NCBI GenBank assembly: GCA_963377175.1
Contig: CAUJNA010000455.1
Location: 22,501-86,500 of the forward strand
Length of the DNA: 64,000 nucleotides
Direction of reading: 5' to 3'
Origin: Effrenium voratum
Taxonomy: Eukaryota > Sar > Dinophyceae > Suessiales > Symbiodiniaceae
In this document: positions 51,556 to 63,500 of the stretch, piece after piece
How positions within the stretch are numbered: position 1 is the first letter of the stretch
How the letters are laid out: each line of letters opens with the position of its first letter
Notes under the pieces: generated by a model
Told to the model about the DNA's origin: nothing
Databases searched by the model: none
What the model saw: the letters and a program-made list of their open reading frames with translations, nothing else
Program-made: the position numbers and the translations under genes

Positions 51556-53476
51556 TTGGGGCTACTAAGCAAGAATCGAATACTCTAGAAGGAATCGGAA
51601 AGGTTGGGACTAGACAAGCCAAAGTGCACAAAAAACTACAGCAGGGGAAGTGTCCTTAGGAATGACCCAACTTGACCGGGTCTGCAGACCATTGCTAACC
51701 TCGGAGTACTACAGTTTATTGGTCGGGGGGAATCCCCCAACAACGTCTTGACAGCCCACTCAATGAAGGGAACCCCTTTGATTGGTATGGTGCTCCTTGA
51801 ATTTGGAAGTTTGCATTTCATAACATGACTTGTCCGGTTCTCTACTTGCCGCCCAAAGCCGACCTTATCATATTTTGGCTTGCTTGCGTTGGTGCCAAAA
51901 GGTCAGACTTTCTCTCCACGTCGCCAAGAACCAAGCGAGTTGAATTAAAAAGTGCCTAAGTATTTAATGTCAGTGAGACTAGCGCTCTTCTTTTCAAACT
52001 AACCATTGGAAGCCAATGTGGAATGACCTAGCAACCCGCTTGATGCTCGCAAGAAGCTGACCACTGCGACTTTGCGCTGCAACTTTCCTGCTGGCGCTGC
52101 TGGTGCTGCTGGTGGTGCGGGTGCTGCTGGTGGTGCTGTTGCTGTGCTGTTGCTGCTGCAGCACTGACGAAATGGCTTGCGTCACTTTGTAATTGTATGG
52201 CCGTTGCTTGCGCACAGATGTCTCTTTTGGGCGATTTCTGGACACAAGCTCTATGGACGACGGGTCAGCAAGCTGCCTGCATGGGCTTGTTTGGAGACGT
52301 TTCTTGCAAGATGCGATTCGCCGCTGACGCAAATCCGCAAGATAGTTTTGCGATAGCTGGACGTGTCAGCTGCACCCTGCAGATTTGGCATAAGGTTCTG
52401 ATGGATGTTGTAGCAAAATCTGTCCATGTGAGACCCAATGAACCATTCTGGGTTGGTACGAAAAGGCCCCAGGACCCTTGTAGGGTGGCAATATGGGTGT
52501 GTGTGTGTGTTTTAAGATAGGGGACCCCCAAAACGGGTTCAAACCACCAACCGTTGAAGCCTCAAAAATGAGCCCACGATGGGCTTCGCATTGTGTCGGG
52601 GCTTCGGAGGCGCTTGCAGCGGCCAGGCGGGTTCCGGGGTGAGTGGCAATGTGGCCGATCCCAAATGCCGAGGTCTGCCGTCGCTAAGCGAGGCATGTCC
52701 CTCCTTCTTTGGCAGGTTTTATAGGGAATCAACCAAGTGAACCAACCATTTTTATTCTCATTTTTTATGCGACCAACTATGCAGCGTAATTGGGAATTGT
52801 TTCCCCAGAGAGGCCATAAGGACGGCCTTGCTGATGATGGTGGCGAGCTCCAGGCGTTGCCCACTTCTCATCTGCATGGTCAGCCCAAGGTAGCCCCTCC
52901 GGCAAAGATTGAGCAAATGCCGTTCAATTCATCAGCCAAATAAAAGGTTATTTAAGCAAGCATGGATTCAATGCTTGACAAAATCAATCACGTGGTCGAC
53001 CTGACGTTCGGTAAACCATGCAGCCTTTCTGCAGGCGATTTTGATGATTAGTGCTTTTGCGGGTGCCGCTGCAAGCAACACATTCGTGTGCCTGCACGAA
53101 AGAATGAGTCTTGTCCTCCGTGCAAGTACAGGTTGTCAAAAGACCTCACATTCTGGGGTTTGCGCATTTGCCGCGGAAACTATGAGTTTGCCTGACTATC
53201 CCAGTTCACGCAACAGTTGCCGACCCATTATGATTGTTTGCTTTGGTTGTTGAGTGTGTGTATTTCTGAGTTTGTACCTGTGTTTGCTTCTGTAAGCAAA
53301 GGTTTTCTTTGCAACCTGCGGAGGGAGGGGAGGTAACGACATAATGACTCTCGCTTAATTGTTCCAAGCAAAGAACTAGCTGACTTTCTTTGGAGGCTTG
53401 AACGGTGCTACCTTCTGTTTCTTGTGCGTGTTATTTGAAGGCAAACCAAAGGAAAAACCAATTTGGGGGTGGGGGC
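51556..53476. other. Gene-poor stretch with a CTG-rich tract
   Basis: (CTG/GTG)n tract at about 52076-52165 and a TG run at 52495-52510. A mild GC island at 52600-52640. No gene recognised. Confidence 0.45.
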
Positions 53477-53581
53477 CGCCAGAAGCTGAAGCCGCGGGAC
53501 GTGGCGCAGCTGCCGTGGCCGGGCTGGCGGCGCCCGCCGCGGCCCATGACGGAGCAACACCTCATCGAGCAGGAGCCTTGA
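53477..53581 (+). other. Exon-like GC-rich segment
   Basis: One clean frame reads RQKLKPRDVAQLPWPGWRRP then PRPMTEQHLIEQEP and ends at TGA 53579. The codons are strongly GC-ending, unlike the flanks. No domain recognised. Confidence 0.35.
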
Positions 53582-53712
53582 CTGCTATTCTGAGTTGTTG
53601 GGTGGCACCAGTTATTTTTCCTCTTTTTTTTGTCTGGTGGCTGCCCCACTAAAAAGGGTCTTCCCCAAAAAGGGTTCAATTTTTTTCCAGAGTCACTGAA
53701 CAACTGAGTATT

Positions 53713-53815
53713 GGGTTGGATCTTTAGACTTTAGCTTTTTGGTTGATAAGTTTTGGTGATTTCCACTAAACCGCCAAAAAGTTAACTTTTTGCAGGGGGG
53801 TCAACAGCAATCATC
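53713..53815 (+). repeat. Dispersed repeat M4, copy 2
   Basis: GGGTTGGATCTTTAGACTTTA start and GGGGGTCAACAGCAA block match 495-600. Confidence 0.5.
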
Positions 53816-54514
53816 AAGGAGCCATCCCTTTCATGCGACAGGCGCTGAGCTGGTTTCTGATGATGGGGGTTGATGTAAAGGCCAGTTTTGACCATGCTTT
53901 GTTTTTCTAAACAAAAATCCCCTGCTGTTGGAATCTACAGTTTGGTTTTTTGCACGAAAGGCGCTCACGTCCAGTTGCTTCAGGTTGCTTTGCTTTTGTT
54001 TTTAATTTCCCCCTGTTGGCTTTGAAGGAATTCTATAGTGTTTTTTGTTGTTGTTTTCCGCGCGAAAGGCGCTCACCTCACCCAAGGAGCGACCCATGTT
54101 TGGAGCATAACCTCTTCCAGTTGCTGAAGTTGTTTGTTGAATAATTTATCACACTAGAAATGTGTTTCTATTTTTGTCCAGGGGGCTTAAGCAAATGGAA
54201 GCTCAGGTGGTTTCCGACGACGGGGGTTGATATCCATCTTCCGATGTGGGACATATCATTTGTTTAGTGATCTTCCCCACTTGTGATCCTCTGTGAGGGA
54301 CCTTTTGATAAACCCTTTCGAGTATACGTCAATATGTGTCTAATGTTAGATAGCGATTAACAAAACGGGAGTGAAAACAGAACAAACATCTCAAAATTAT
54401 TCACTCTCCTGAAAAGCAAAAAGGGTAGGTATTACAGAAAAAAACTGCCCGCTATCCCGAAAATATGTCCCCTTCCAAGAATGGACTATTTTTGAGGGTT
54501 GAAACGTTTGAGTC
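53816..54514. other. Gene-poor stretch with short internal duplications
   Basis: GCACGAAAGGCGCTCACGTC (53952) and GCGCGAAAGGCGCTCACCTC (54060) are a diverged local duplication. No gene recognised. Confidence 0.45.
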
Positions 54515-54935
54515 CAGCCAGAAATGTCCAGAATTTCTGGATTGCTTCCTGTCCCAAACCACCAAATTCCTTATCAATCCCTTTACTAGAAGATGCACCC
54601 TGACGCATTTTCAAGGGGGTGGCACACGGAACCCCCAGGAAGGCAATAATGCAGTTTGTTTAAGGGTAGGGAATTGTGAAGAAAAAAAGTGGCCAGGGCA
54701 GCCTGCCAAGAAGAAAGCCCTGCTGTTCTCAGATAAAGCCAGACATGTCCAGAATCTCTGGATTGCTTCCTGTCCCAAACCACCAAATTCCGTATCAATC
54801 CCTTTACTAGAAGATGCACCCTGACAAATTTTCAAAGGGGTGGCACACAGAACCCCCAAGAAGGCAATAATGCAGTTTGTTTAAGGGTAGGGAATTGTGA
54901 AAAGAAATGGCCAGGGCAGCCTGCCAAGAAGAAGA
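54515..54935 (+). repeat. Tandem duplication, period about 221 bp
   Basis: TGTCCAGAATTTCTGGATTG at 54525 recurs as TGTCCAGAATCTCTGGATTG at 54746. The following 180 bp (GATGCACCCTGAC, GGTGGCACACGGAACCCCC, GCAGTTTGTTTAAGGG) match with a few substitutions. Noncoding. Confidence 0.85.
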
Positions 54936-55075
54936 ACCAATACTAAACCAATTCTAAACTGTAGTGAGTCAACTGAAAAGAATACTGAACTAATACTAAA
55001 CCAATTCTAAACCGTAGTGAGCCAGCTCAAAGGAATACTACACCAATACTAAACCAATTCTAAACAATACTTACT
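54936..55075 (+). repeat. Minisatellite of about 50-60 bp units
   Basis: TACTAAACCAATTCTAAAC recurs three times (about 54941, 54994 and 55047), separated by GTAGTGAG-type spacers. Confidence 0.75.
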
Positions 55076-56018
55076 GGAAAACTACTCAGGCAGGTCCCAG
55101 TCTGACCCCCATTTTGTTTTTGGGGGTTCTCGCTATAGACCCCCCCCAATTCGTTTGAGGGGGGGGGGGGGGCCTTTATTAATCACTCCCCAACATTAAC
55201 ATATATTGGGTATGCATATACAAATTGACATCTTTAGAATGTCCAGCGAGTTTCCAGCGGTGGATCTTAGACTTGGTTTTGCACATCCAGGATTGGGTCT
55301 GTGTCAAAGTGGGCTCGCTAGCCCCTGTTCTTACAAGTTTAACGGGGAATCCCCTTTCCGAAGATGGTTTGGAAGAGAAAAACCAAAGGAACCCAAAACT
55401 CCACTGGGAGGGGTCTACAATCTCGAGACATGCCCTGCATTTCCTCCAGGTTGTGCATTTTTAAATTTGGGTGTTGTGGAGCCTGAGGTTCCAAAGGCAA
55501 ACCCCAACGTAGGGAGGCCCAGGTTGCAAGGCGGATGGGCACTTGCGATTTCGCATCATGTTCAGGGTATAGTTGGGTGAAAAGCAATGGCACAATTTCG
55601 TTTGGTTTCATCATCCCGTTGACTTCCCAACGTACCATCTAAGCTTTCACCTTGCCTAATTGTTTTCCAAGTTTTCTCCAGCGCTTCAAATCCTTTTTGT
55701 TGGCTTCCCCACGAAACGTGGACACAACCACTAGATACGGCTCCAAGTGTTTTTGTTTGTGACGGCTTACTGAAAACGGAATCAACAAGCACTTTAAACT
55801 GGTCCCTTTTGTACCGGCAAGGTCACTGCTTGCATCAAGGGCTATGGGGAGTGCGGCCAACATTACAGTAGTGTGTGGCCCTTTTTTGTTTTTGTTTTGT
55901 TTTTTTGGGGGGGACACACCGTTCCCCCAAAAGACCGGGCACTCGCCACATGTTCCCCCGAAAGACTGGACACCGGGGACTCGGGCCATTCTTTTGAAGC
56001 AGTACATGTCTTGCTTGC
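55076..56018. other. Gene-poor stretch
   Basis: Poly-C and poly-G tracts facing each other at 55140-55172 could pair as a hairpin. No recognised gene. Confidence 0.45.
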
Positions 56019-56125
56019 CTAGCTCCCCCAGCTAGGTGCCCTTTTACCGTTTCTTTTTTTGAGAGAGAGTTCCCCTAAAATAGACGCCCTGTAAAATCGG
56101 GTCCCCTTGTAACCACTGGAGCTAG
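56019..56125 (+). mobile_element. M1 inverted-repeat element, copy 7 (matched TIR change)
   Basis: Left CTAGCTCCCCCAGCTAGG, right CCACTGGAGCTAG. Both termini carry the same G-to-C change relative to the family (CTAGCTCC / GGAGCTAG), so pairing is kept. The AG end directly precedes an exon-like block. Confidence 0.75.
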
Positions 56126-56226
56126 TTGGGGTCTCGAGGACTGGGACAAGCTTAGCGACAAGCGCTTCAGCCCTGGGCGACTGAACGCCACCTGGAAGGC
56201 GAAGCCCGAGACCGGGCCGTTGAAAG
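56126..56226 (+). other. Exon-like segment bounded by M1 AG and a GTAATC donor
   Basis: Open frame WGLEDWDKLSDKRFSPGRLN then ATWKAKPETGPLKG, 33 codons plus one base. It starts right after the CTAG end of the M1 element and ends at TTGAAAG|GTAATCC, a good donor. GC-rich with balanced amino-acid use. This is the best exon candidate in the window. No family recognised. Confidence 0.45.
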
Positions 56227-57628
56227 GTAATCCTGAATCCTTGGGTTACGCAAGGATGGATTAGGATTGGCCAACCCTTTATATTGAACCGCCCAGATTG
56301 AAAGCCACCACTCCATTGATCAACTTTGAGGAAATCCAAGGACCCATGAGTGGAACTCGTGAGCGGGCTTCTTATTGTAACCAGTGGAAGGAACTTCTAC
56401 CAAGACTGCCCATCAAAAACAAGCTGATTTCCTGCAGGATTCTTTGTAGCTTCCTTAGATCTCATTTTGGTGGTAAGGGAGGCCGTTCCGGAGCAGATAT
56501 CTAAGTTTGCTTTTAAGGGAGCCTTTAGGAGCTACCAGTGCTGCTTTTGGACTCCGCAGAAATGTCATTGGAGTTGTCCTTTGGCTGTCTCAAAATAGGC
56601 TTGTCTCTAACGGGAAATCCAAAAATGAGGCCGGTCTGAGAAAATTTGAGAGTTTCCCGGAAGGGGCATGCACCCCCAAACATGGCTGGTCTGAAAAGAA
56701 ACGGTGCAATTGCAGTTCATTGAACAATCCGGCTGTTGTGCGCAAGCCATGGCCGGTCTAGCTCAAACGGTAATTACATTCGACCGTTGGACATAGCTAT
56801 GTCGTGGATGCCTGGAAGCAAACGCACATTGTCAACTTGGAAGGGTCCAAGATGTGTGTGGACTCCAAATAAGGAACCCTTTCCGTTCAATAAATGTACA
56901 ATAAACAAAAAAGGAACTACCTAGAATCTTCAGCTGCCAACCAGACCAAACAGGCAGGGTGTTTCGCCGAGTCAAATATCGAACGGCAACCTGAGAGGGG
57001 GAGAATGACGATGCAATTGCCTTGGGTATTCTCAGCTTGATGCGTCACAGTTTGTCTCGAACACATTTGGGTGGCTCGTCCTTTTTTGAGAGGGCCTCTT
57101 TGTGGTCCAAAAGGCCAACCAAAGAAAACCGTTGCGCCATTTAGCCATATCAAACATAGCGACTCATCGGGGAATTTGGATGCACACCAGCATGATAACT
57201 GCTGTGACCGAACTTCTCATACAAGGGGCTGAACAGATAAATATATATATATATATACACATGTTTTCATGACTGGCACAGTTTTTTCAGATCCCGCAAA
57301 CCCATTTCAATTTCCGTGTCGCTGGTATTTTTTTGAAGGTACCCCTTTCATCAAGTAACCCTTAGTTGCAGGTTTGAAGTGGTGGTTTGGGGATTTGAAG
57401 CCTTGGTTCTTGTAGGGGGTAAATGGGAAGCCACTCCCCAACCACCAAACCACAGAATCCAAGCCACTACTCAGAGGGAAGCTGATCTCAGTTTCCCTCT
57501 ATTTGTTGGCTGGATTGGTTTGGTGGTTTTCGAGACACCATTTTTTTTTGGGGGTGGTTGCACCCACCCACACCCACCCATACACCCACCGACGCATCCC
57601 CCAGCTCCGTCCGCATTTCCCATAGGCC
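56227..57628. other. Gene-poor stretch
   Basis: AT run at 57240-57258. The segment 57360-57490 shares TTAGTTGCAGGTTTG with 13530-13592 and holds GGTGGTTTGGGG opposite CCAACCACCAAACCAC, an inverted repeat. A CACCCACC tract lies at 57555-57592. No gene recognised. Confidence 0.45.
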
Positions 57629-57721
57629 ATGGACGGCACCCAGCGGCGGCACTATCGCCAGCTCTCCGCCGCGGCGGTGGAGGCCACGCGGGGAATCGGA
57701 AGAAACCGGATCCCGTTTTAA
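57629..57721 (+). other. Exon-like GC-rich segment just before M1
   Basis: Frame from ATG 57629 reads MDGTQRRHYRQLSAAAVEAT then RGIGRNRIPF and stops 5 bp before the M1 left end. No domain recognised. Confidence 0.35.
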
Positions 57722-57725
57722 CTGG

Positions 57726-57939
57726 CTAGGTCCCCCAGTAGTGCCCTTTCTCACCTTTTTTGGTTCCAGTCCTCCTGTTTTAGGTGGTGGAAAAAACATT
57801 AAGTATACAGGAACCCCTGTCCCAACATACCTAGGTTTTTCAGCTAGGTGCCCTTTCTCACAGTTGGGAGGGTTCCCCTACTAAAATCGACTGCAGAAAA
57901 AGGGTACCCTTATTCTAACCTCTCTACTGGAGGACCTAG
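57726..57939 (+). mobile_element. M1 inverted-repeat element, copy 8 (composite)
   Basis: Intact termini CTAGGTCCCCCAGTAG and CTACTGGAGGACCTAG, but the body is doubled. After CACCTTTTTTGG there is about 90 bp of other sequence, then a second CAGCTAGGTGCCCTTTCTCAC start leads into the normal right half. Looks like one M1 copy inserted into, or recombined with, another. Confidence 0.8.
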
Positions 57940-59818
57940 CTAGACGTGATATCACTTTTGGGGGCGGTTCACTGGACACTTTGGATGGTTCACTGGATGA
58001 ATAAAAGTGGAACCAGCAGTCAGTCTCGGTGCTGAGAGGCTGCTTTGGGATTGAAACTCAGCGCTTGCGAGATTTTGCCTAGCTGAAATAGGCTTGGCCG
58101 CCATTTTTGTTTTGGCGAGGCGAAGCAAGCATCCGCGGCGGCCACATTTGTTTTTCCTGGTGGGGGAATGAGTTGGAATGACCGCTATAAACCATCCAAC
58201 TTGTGGTCTCCTTTAAGAAGACCAATGGATTCATGCCGAAACAGAGACAGACGCACATCTGGGGTCATTATTTGGATTGTTTCCGGTGGCTTTCAAAGTC
58301 AGAACATGGGGTTGTTTCCCTTTCGTGTACCGCTTAGGGTGGTGACTTTGGTCATGGTGAAGCAATGCAGCCAGTGCATTGGAAGTTGCTTACTTTGCAA
58401 TATGGGTATGTGTCAAAATAACATTTTGGACCTTCCCAACCCCAAAAATGGTACCCTTGAAAGACACAAACCCCTGTCCGATTCTCAGGTTACTCCCAAT
58501 TGGTTCGGGGACTTGGACCCCTGATTCTTGTTTCTGGTAGGCGTGAATCCGCTGAAACCACCCCCTAACCTCCAAACCACCAAACAATGGGAAACCGGAA
58601 TTCGTGTCACTGGTTAGTGGTTTTCCATCTTCCGTTCTGCATTTTGTGAGGTGTTGTAAGTTGATGTCTCGTCGAATCTATTCGGTCCTTAGGGCTAAAA
58701 ATTATATGTCCCATGTTGGGATGGTTCGCAAATCTTCTAGTGAGCCAAAGGCGGGGGTCCTCAAAGTAGTCTAATGTTTAAAGAGCGCATAGGGGGAACC
58801 CTATGCTTTGAATTTCGTGATGAAAGAGCCAAACAGCACATGCTTGCTGCCGGTTGCAAGAAGCTCGGATGCCATGGGGGGACGGAACACGTTTCAGTGT
58901 GCCCTAAAATCGGTTGGACCATGGTGGAGACGGAAAAACGATGCCAATTCCACATTTTGGGAAATGCCCGGCCCATTTGTTGCTTGCCACCTTGCGGATC
59001 ACAGGTTTGGTGGAGGGAGTTGGCCAGGCACACGAGCATATGATGCTCTGGCGGTTCCGCATCTTGAGCGTTTTGAAGGACGGGCAGTCTGGAGATCAAC
59101 AGAACGAATCCAAAAAGGGGCTCCTTCGCCCAAAAGGAGGCTGGTTCCTCTGAAAGGGGAAGATTCAAAACTTGGGATGGTTTTGGCAGAGTGTGGCACA
59201 AAGGTGGTGCCGGCACAAGCCGGGTGGTTTGATCCACAAACTCCGCTTGAACTGCAGCCACCAAGTACATAAGCCAGGCAAGTGTAGTATTCTCAATGTT
59301 CTCGAATTCTTGGGCACTGTCCCTGCCAGCAGATGAGCGTTCGCGGCAACTACAGCCAGAGGCTGCTAGGTCACAACATACTTGATTTTATGTTTTTGAG
59401 TGATGTTGGTTGTTTCGTTTGGGTTGAAAATAGGGACGCCACATTTTGAGGCATGATTCATTTCAGCCAAGGGGTACTGTACCCCTTCTGGAAATCGGTT
59501 TGAAGGGAAACGAAAAGGGAAACCACAAAGTCACACCGATCCAGACCTGAGGCTTTTTCAAAATCAAAGGCGCCTCTAGTACTGTTGTTTTATCTTGTCG
59601 AAACGGAGTGGGGGAAAGTAGCGAGACAAGGTATTCCCTGATTGAACAACCCTCACATGGGTAGATACATGGGGAGATGAAGTTTAGGGGATTGTCCCAG
59701 CCATAGACAGGCGGGTCCGGTTCCATGGAGAGTTGATTCTCCTGGTCCGCGGCAGCTTCGGCTTGAAAATCGCAGCTTTTAAGTATAAATGTAGTGCGCG
59801 GAGCACGGGACCACTTTC
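57940..59818. other. Gene-poor stretch with a partial M2
   Basis: A partial M2-like sequence at about 58402-58475 (GGGTATGTGTCAAAATAAC, CCCCAAAAATGGTACCC) in reverse-like order. A frame at 58774-59270 has no known motif. Confidence 0.45.
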
Positions 59819-60560
59819 ATGAGAAATCGTGGTGCAATTCGTGCAAAGCATGTTGCTCAAATCAATTTGCACAGCCATAGACCCAGCTTACATGAGGAGT
59901 TGGAGATTGTGAAAGCACATTTCATGGAAATCACAACGATGGCAAGTACACAGAAGAGAAGCCAGCTTCTTTATTCGGTTTTGGCAGGCCTCTTGCATGA
60001 TAGAGGAAGACAAATGCTCAGAGGTATTCAAAAGCACAATGGGTTCGAGGCCCTTCGTTAGCTGCGCGCAGATGTTTTGCCAAGCAGTAGGTGAGGCTCT
60101 TTGACGCTGTTGGAACTCTTGGCCAAATAGGGTATCACTTTGCAGATTTCACGTTTGGAGAATGCAATGGTTGAGTACGAGTCTGTTTCAGGAAGCAAGC
60201 CCGATGAGAATCTGAAGATTGCCACGCTGTTGAAATGCCTTACAGCAGGCCAACTTCGTAATCATTGTGCATTGCGGTTACAGATACAACAACATATTTG
60301 GAGTTGAGGGCTCTCGTGCTTAGGTGCGAAATGGTCAAACTCGGTGGCAGCATTCTCTGATTTCGAGTTTTGGTTTGAAAGGAGGTGGCCCGGACGATAT
60401 GGAGGTCGACCGCATCTATGGCAAAGGAAAAGGAAAAGGAAAGGGTTATTTCAAAGGAACACCTTTTGGCAATTATAGCGATAAAGGGCAAAGACAAAGG
60501 TAGCACCAAAGACTACCATGACAAAGGCAAAGGCATTGACCTGGGGGATAATGCCACTTC
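59819..60560 (+). pseudogene. Decayed Ty1/copia-type gag
   Basis: Reading across stops and shifts, the translation keeps the gag pattern common in dinoflagellate copia elements: SQLLYSVLAGLLHDRGRQML and KHNGFEALR first, then (60140-60245) ISRLENAMVEYESVSGSKPD and ENLKIATLLKCL, and then (60395-60550) DDMEVDRIYGKGKGKGKGYF with further KGK-type repeats. The gag helices, the EYE-S-SG motif and the basic GKG tail are in the right order. There are at least three stops and one frame change, so it is a fossil. The zinc knuckle and the protease/integrase/RT parts could not be identified downstream. Confidence 0.55.
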
Positions 60561-63500
60561 AGCCTAGACATCCGAACAATTCTGGTTCAGGTACGCGTTC
60601 AGGTTCATCAGTTGGAACCACAAGTATGAATTCATTCAGCTACGATGTATCGCGCACCAGCCGTGCGACGCATTCAATGCATGGAGATGACACAGATGAT
60701 GAATCTTCTGTTCGTGCAGTGAATGGCTTTCAGATCTACATTTCAGGTCATGACACGCAGCAACCGCATGCAGAACAACCAAAATGTCAGCCTTTGACTT
60801 CTGTCTGAGCCAACGAGCTGGAGTGGTACATCTGGACCAGGATGGGCGCAGTTTCCGGCACGTCAAGCCCACCCTTTGCATTGCCAGCCTGCTGCAGGTA
60901 GTCTTTGTTTTGGAAGGAGCCTGTCGCAGCGCAGGCCATGGTTGAGAGGAGAGAGAGCCGATCGCAAACTTCACGAGACGGGTTGACATCACGCAGGAAG
61001 CAACAATTCAGCAGAGCGGAGGACTGCATTGGGACATTCTCGGTGGATGGAGGACCCGATGAATAGCCTTGTGCAGGTTGTATCCTGCATCGGGCAGCTG
61101 TCACTTTACTTGATTCGCTACGTATTTAGCGCCTTGCTTCGGTTTTTGAGTCGTAAGTCCCGCCCACCGAGGCCTGGCCGTCGATGTTCGAGCGAAACGG
61201 AGAAAAGGAGTTTGACCTCAAAGACCGGTGGCGGTGCAAGCCGATCTTTGAGGTTTGGCCGCACATGGAGCACGTTTGCAGTCGCGTGAACACAGTGGAC
61301 AGCTGTGCGAGAGGTGGATGCCGTCTTTGGGCGGAAGTTGTTCCTTCGCCTTGCTGCATGGGAACACATGAAGCATGAACGCGGACGGTGCCTCCTTTGC
61401 ACTCAATAACCCAGTCAGACGGGTCGCAGGCTAGCAAGCAGAGTCCCTAGACTTCTTTGAGCACGTTGATGCCGTATCCACAGGTTTGAAGAGACTATCC
61501 TTTTCCGGGTTGGTGTTGCAGGCTCAGAAGCCACAAGCGTGGTTGCAGTCGCCGTAGGAAGCACTGTTGCATGCCTCATCCAAGCTGAGCGTGATTGCGC
61601 CTTCTTGCCTGAAGATGGCAATTAGTCATTCTTGAGACGATTGAACCGACTCCAGTAACGATGAGGTCCAGGCCAATGTCTATGCGAAATAGCTCAGGGG
61701 TAGTCATTCTGTGAAGAAAGGGCCGCATGCATTGACAAGTAAAACGAAGATTCAGTACCCTGTAGTGTGCGTGCAAAGAATGCAAATGAGCTGTGGCGGC
61801 TTGAGTCAGGGTTCAATACCTCAGCTGGGTGTGTACAGTGGCTGTTTTGGGAGTTGGCTCTGCATTAAATTTTGGACGGGGCTATTAGGTTGTGAGCTAC
61901 TCATGTGGCTTGTAGTGGTGTAGGATGTGTGGGGTTTGTTGGCCATCGAAGGCCGCATCTGAGCGGTCGGATGTATAATGTAGTCATGGTCCCTCTACTG
62001 GGGCGGTGGCGTCGCTTTCTAATCCCGGCCAGTTTCGCCAACATGGCCGAGCTGGACTGGAAGCACAGACAAAAGGAGACACGAGGAGTTGAGCCTAGTA
62101 TGAATGAGTACGCTTTTTGACAGGTTGGTGGGCGACGCAAGCAGCGCAAACTGCTGTGTTGCCCGAGGCAGGCCGCCGCTTGTTGACCCTGAAGCGTTTG
62201 CAGAGATCTAACATCATCACTTCGCAACAGGACTCAATGACACATTCGTCAGCGCATGATCGCAGTTATCCTGAAGACATGGCAAAAATCTTGATGACAG
62301 GACACTCGGAAGCATCGCCTAGCAACCTCGCGCACGTGCTACTCCAGTGCGATGTTGAAAGAAAGCCGCGGCTTCCTCGGCGCGTTTGACAGGCCAAGAA
62401 CCAGTTGGGGTGAAGGATGCCCCAGACTATCTTGCAGAGCCTGTTTATTCCTGACCATGATTTCTGAACAGCCATCAGCATTCTTGAGTAGCACATCATT
62501 GGTTGGTTCAACAGCTGGTTCATGCGCCTTTTAACACTTGGTCTGAGTTTTTTTGAGAGGAAAAGCCTTTTCAGTTCCGGGCTGTCCAATTTTGCACTGC
62601 TGCTTGGGATGAGCTAGTTGCTGGGGAGCTGAAAGGACGTATGTCCTACTCTCCGAGTGCGAACAAAGGATGTAACGCGTGCGACCAGGGCGTTGAGTTA
62701 TTCAATGGAAACCTGCAGGCGCACTTGGGTGCTTTTGAAGACTGTGCAAGATAGCTTCCTGCAAAACAGCCGACCCCTTCCTGCGAGATGTCTTGGACAA
62801 GTTCGTGCGGGGCGAACGGTCACCAGCTCAAGTATTGCAGCGGCGACCTTTTGTCGCAGAGCGGTTCTCCAAGCTTGTGCATGAGCGCTCTGGTGCAGAA
62901 CTGAGTGAAGCTCGTGAAACAAGTCACCCCAACCGAGTCCCACGCTAAACCTTGCTGCGGCGACCAGATGCCTTGCAACTTTATTTCGTCCATTTCTGGT
63001 TTGTCAACTGAGGACTTGCTGCAAGCAGAAATGGCAACTTTTCATCCTGCCGCTTCCAAGTACCGAAGCCAAGGTGATGCCCAGAAGATGCGTGCAAGAA
63101 GGCAACTCTCTGGGAAAGGAAACTCTGTGGCTGTAGGCCCTGTGGTCGCTCTAGCAGCCGCAATTGTTGGCGCTCAAACCCATACAACTAATTTAGTTTG
63201 TGCAAAAAAGAACCAGCGCAAAACCCAACCCAGAACCAACTTAAAAAGGGCAGGGCCTCTTCAACCTCCATAAAGACACGCGAGCTTGGGGTCTGCAAAT
63301 TTTCCTTGGCGCATAGGGTCCCGACCCGACCAAGTTGAGTGTGTTACACTGATGGTGGTTTCTCCCTGGCTACCCACTAGAATGAAAGCTGGAACCACTG
63401 GTAATTTAAGATTATGTCTTGTCACATACCGCCTGCACGAATTAAATCAATTGCCCCTGAGTTCAACATTATGCCTTGTCAATGAATCATTTTTGTGTGG

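Noticed and set aside
61184..63273. Host gene or copia pol in the last 3 kb
   Set aside because: Short frames on both strands without integrase, RT or RNase H signatures; could not be supported.
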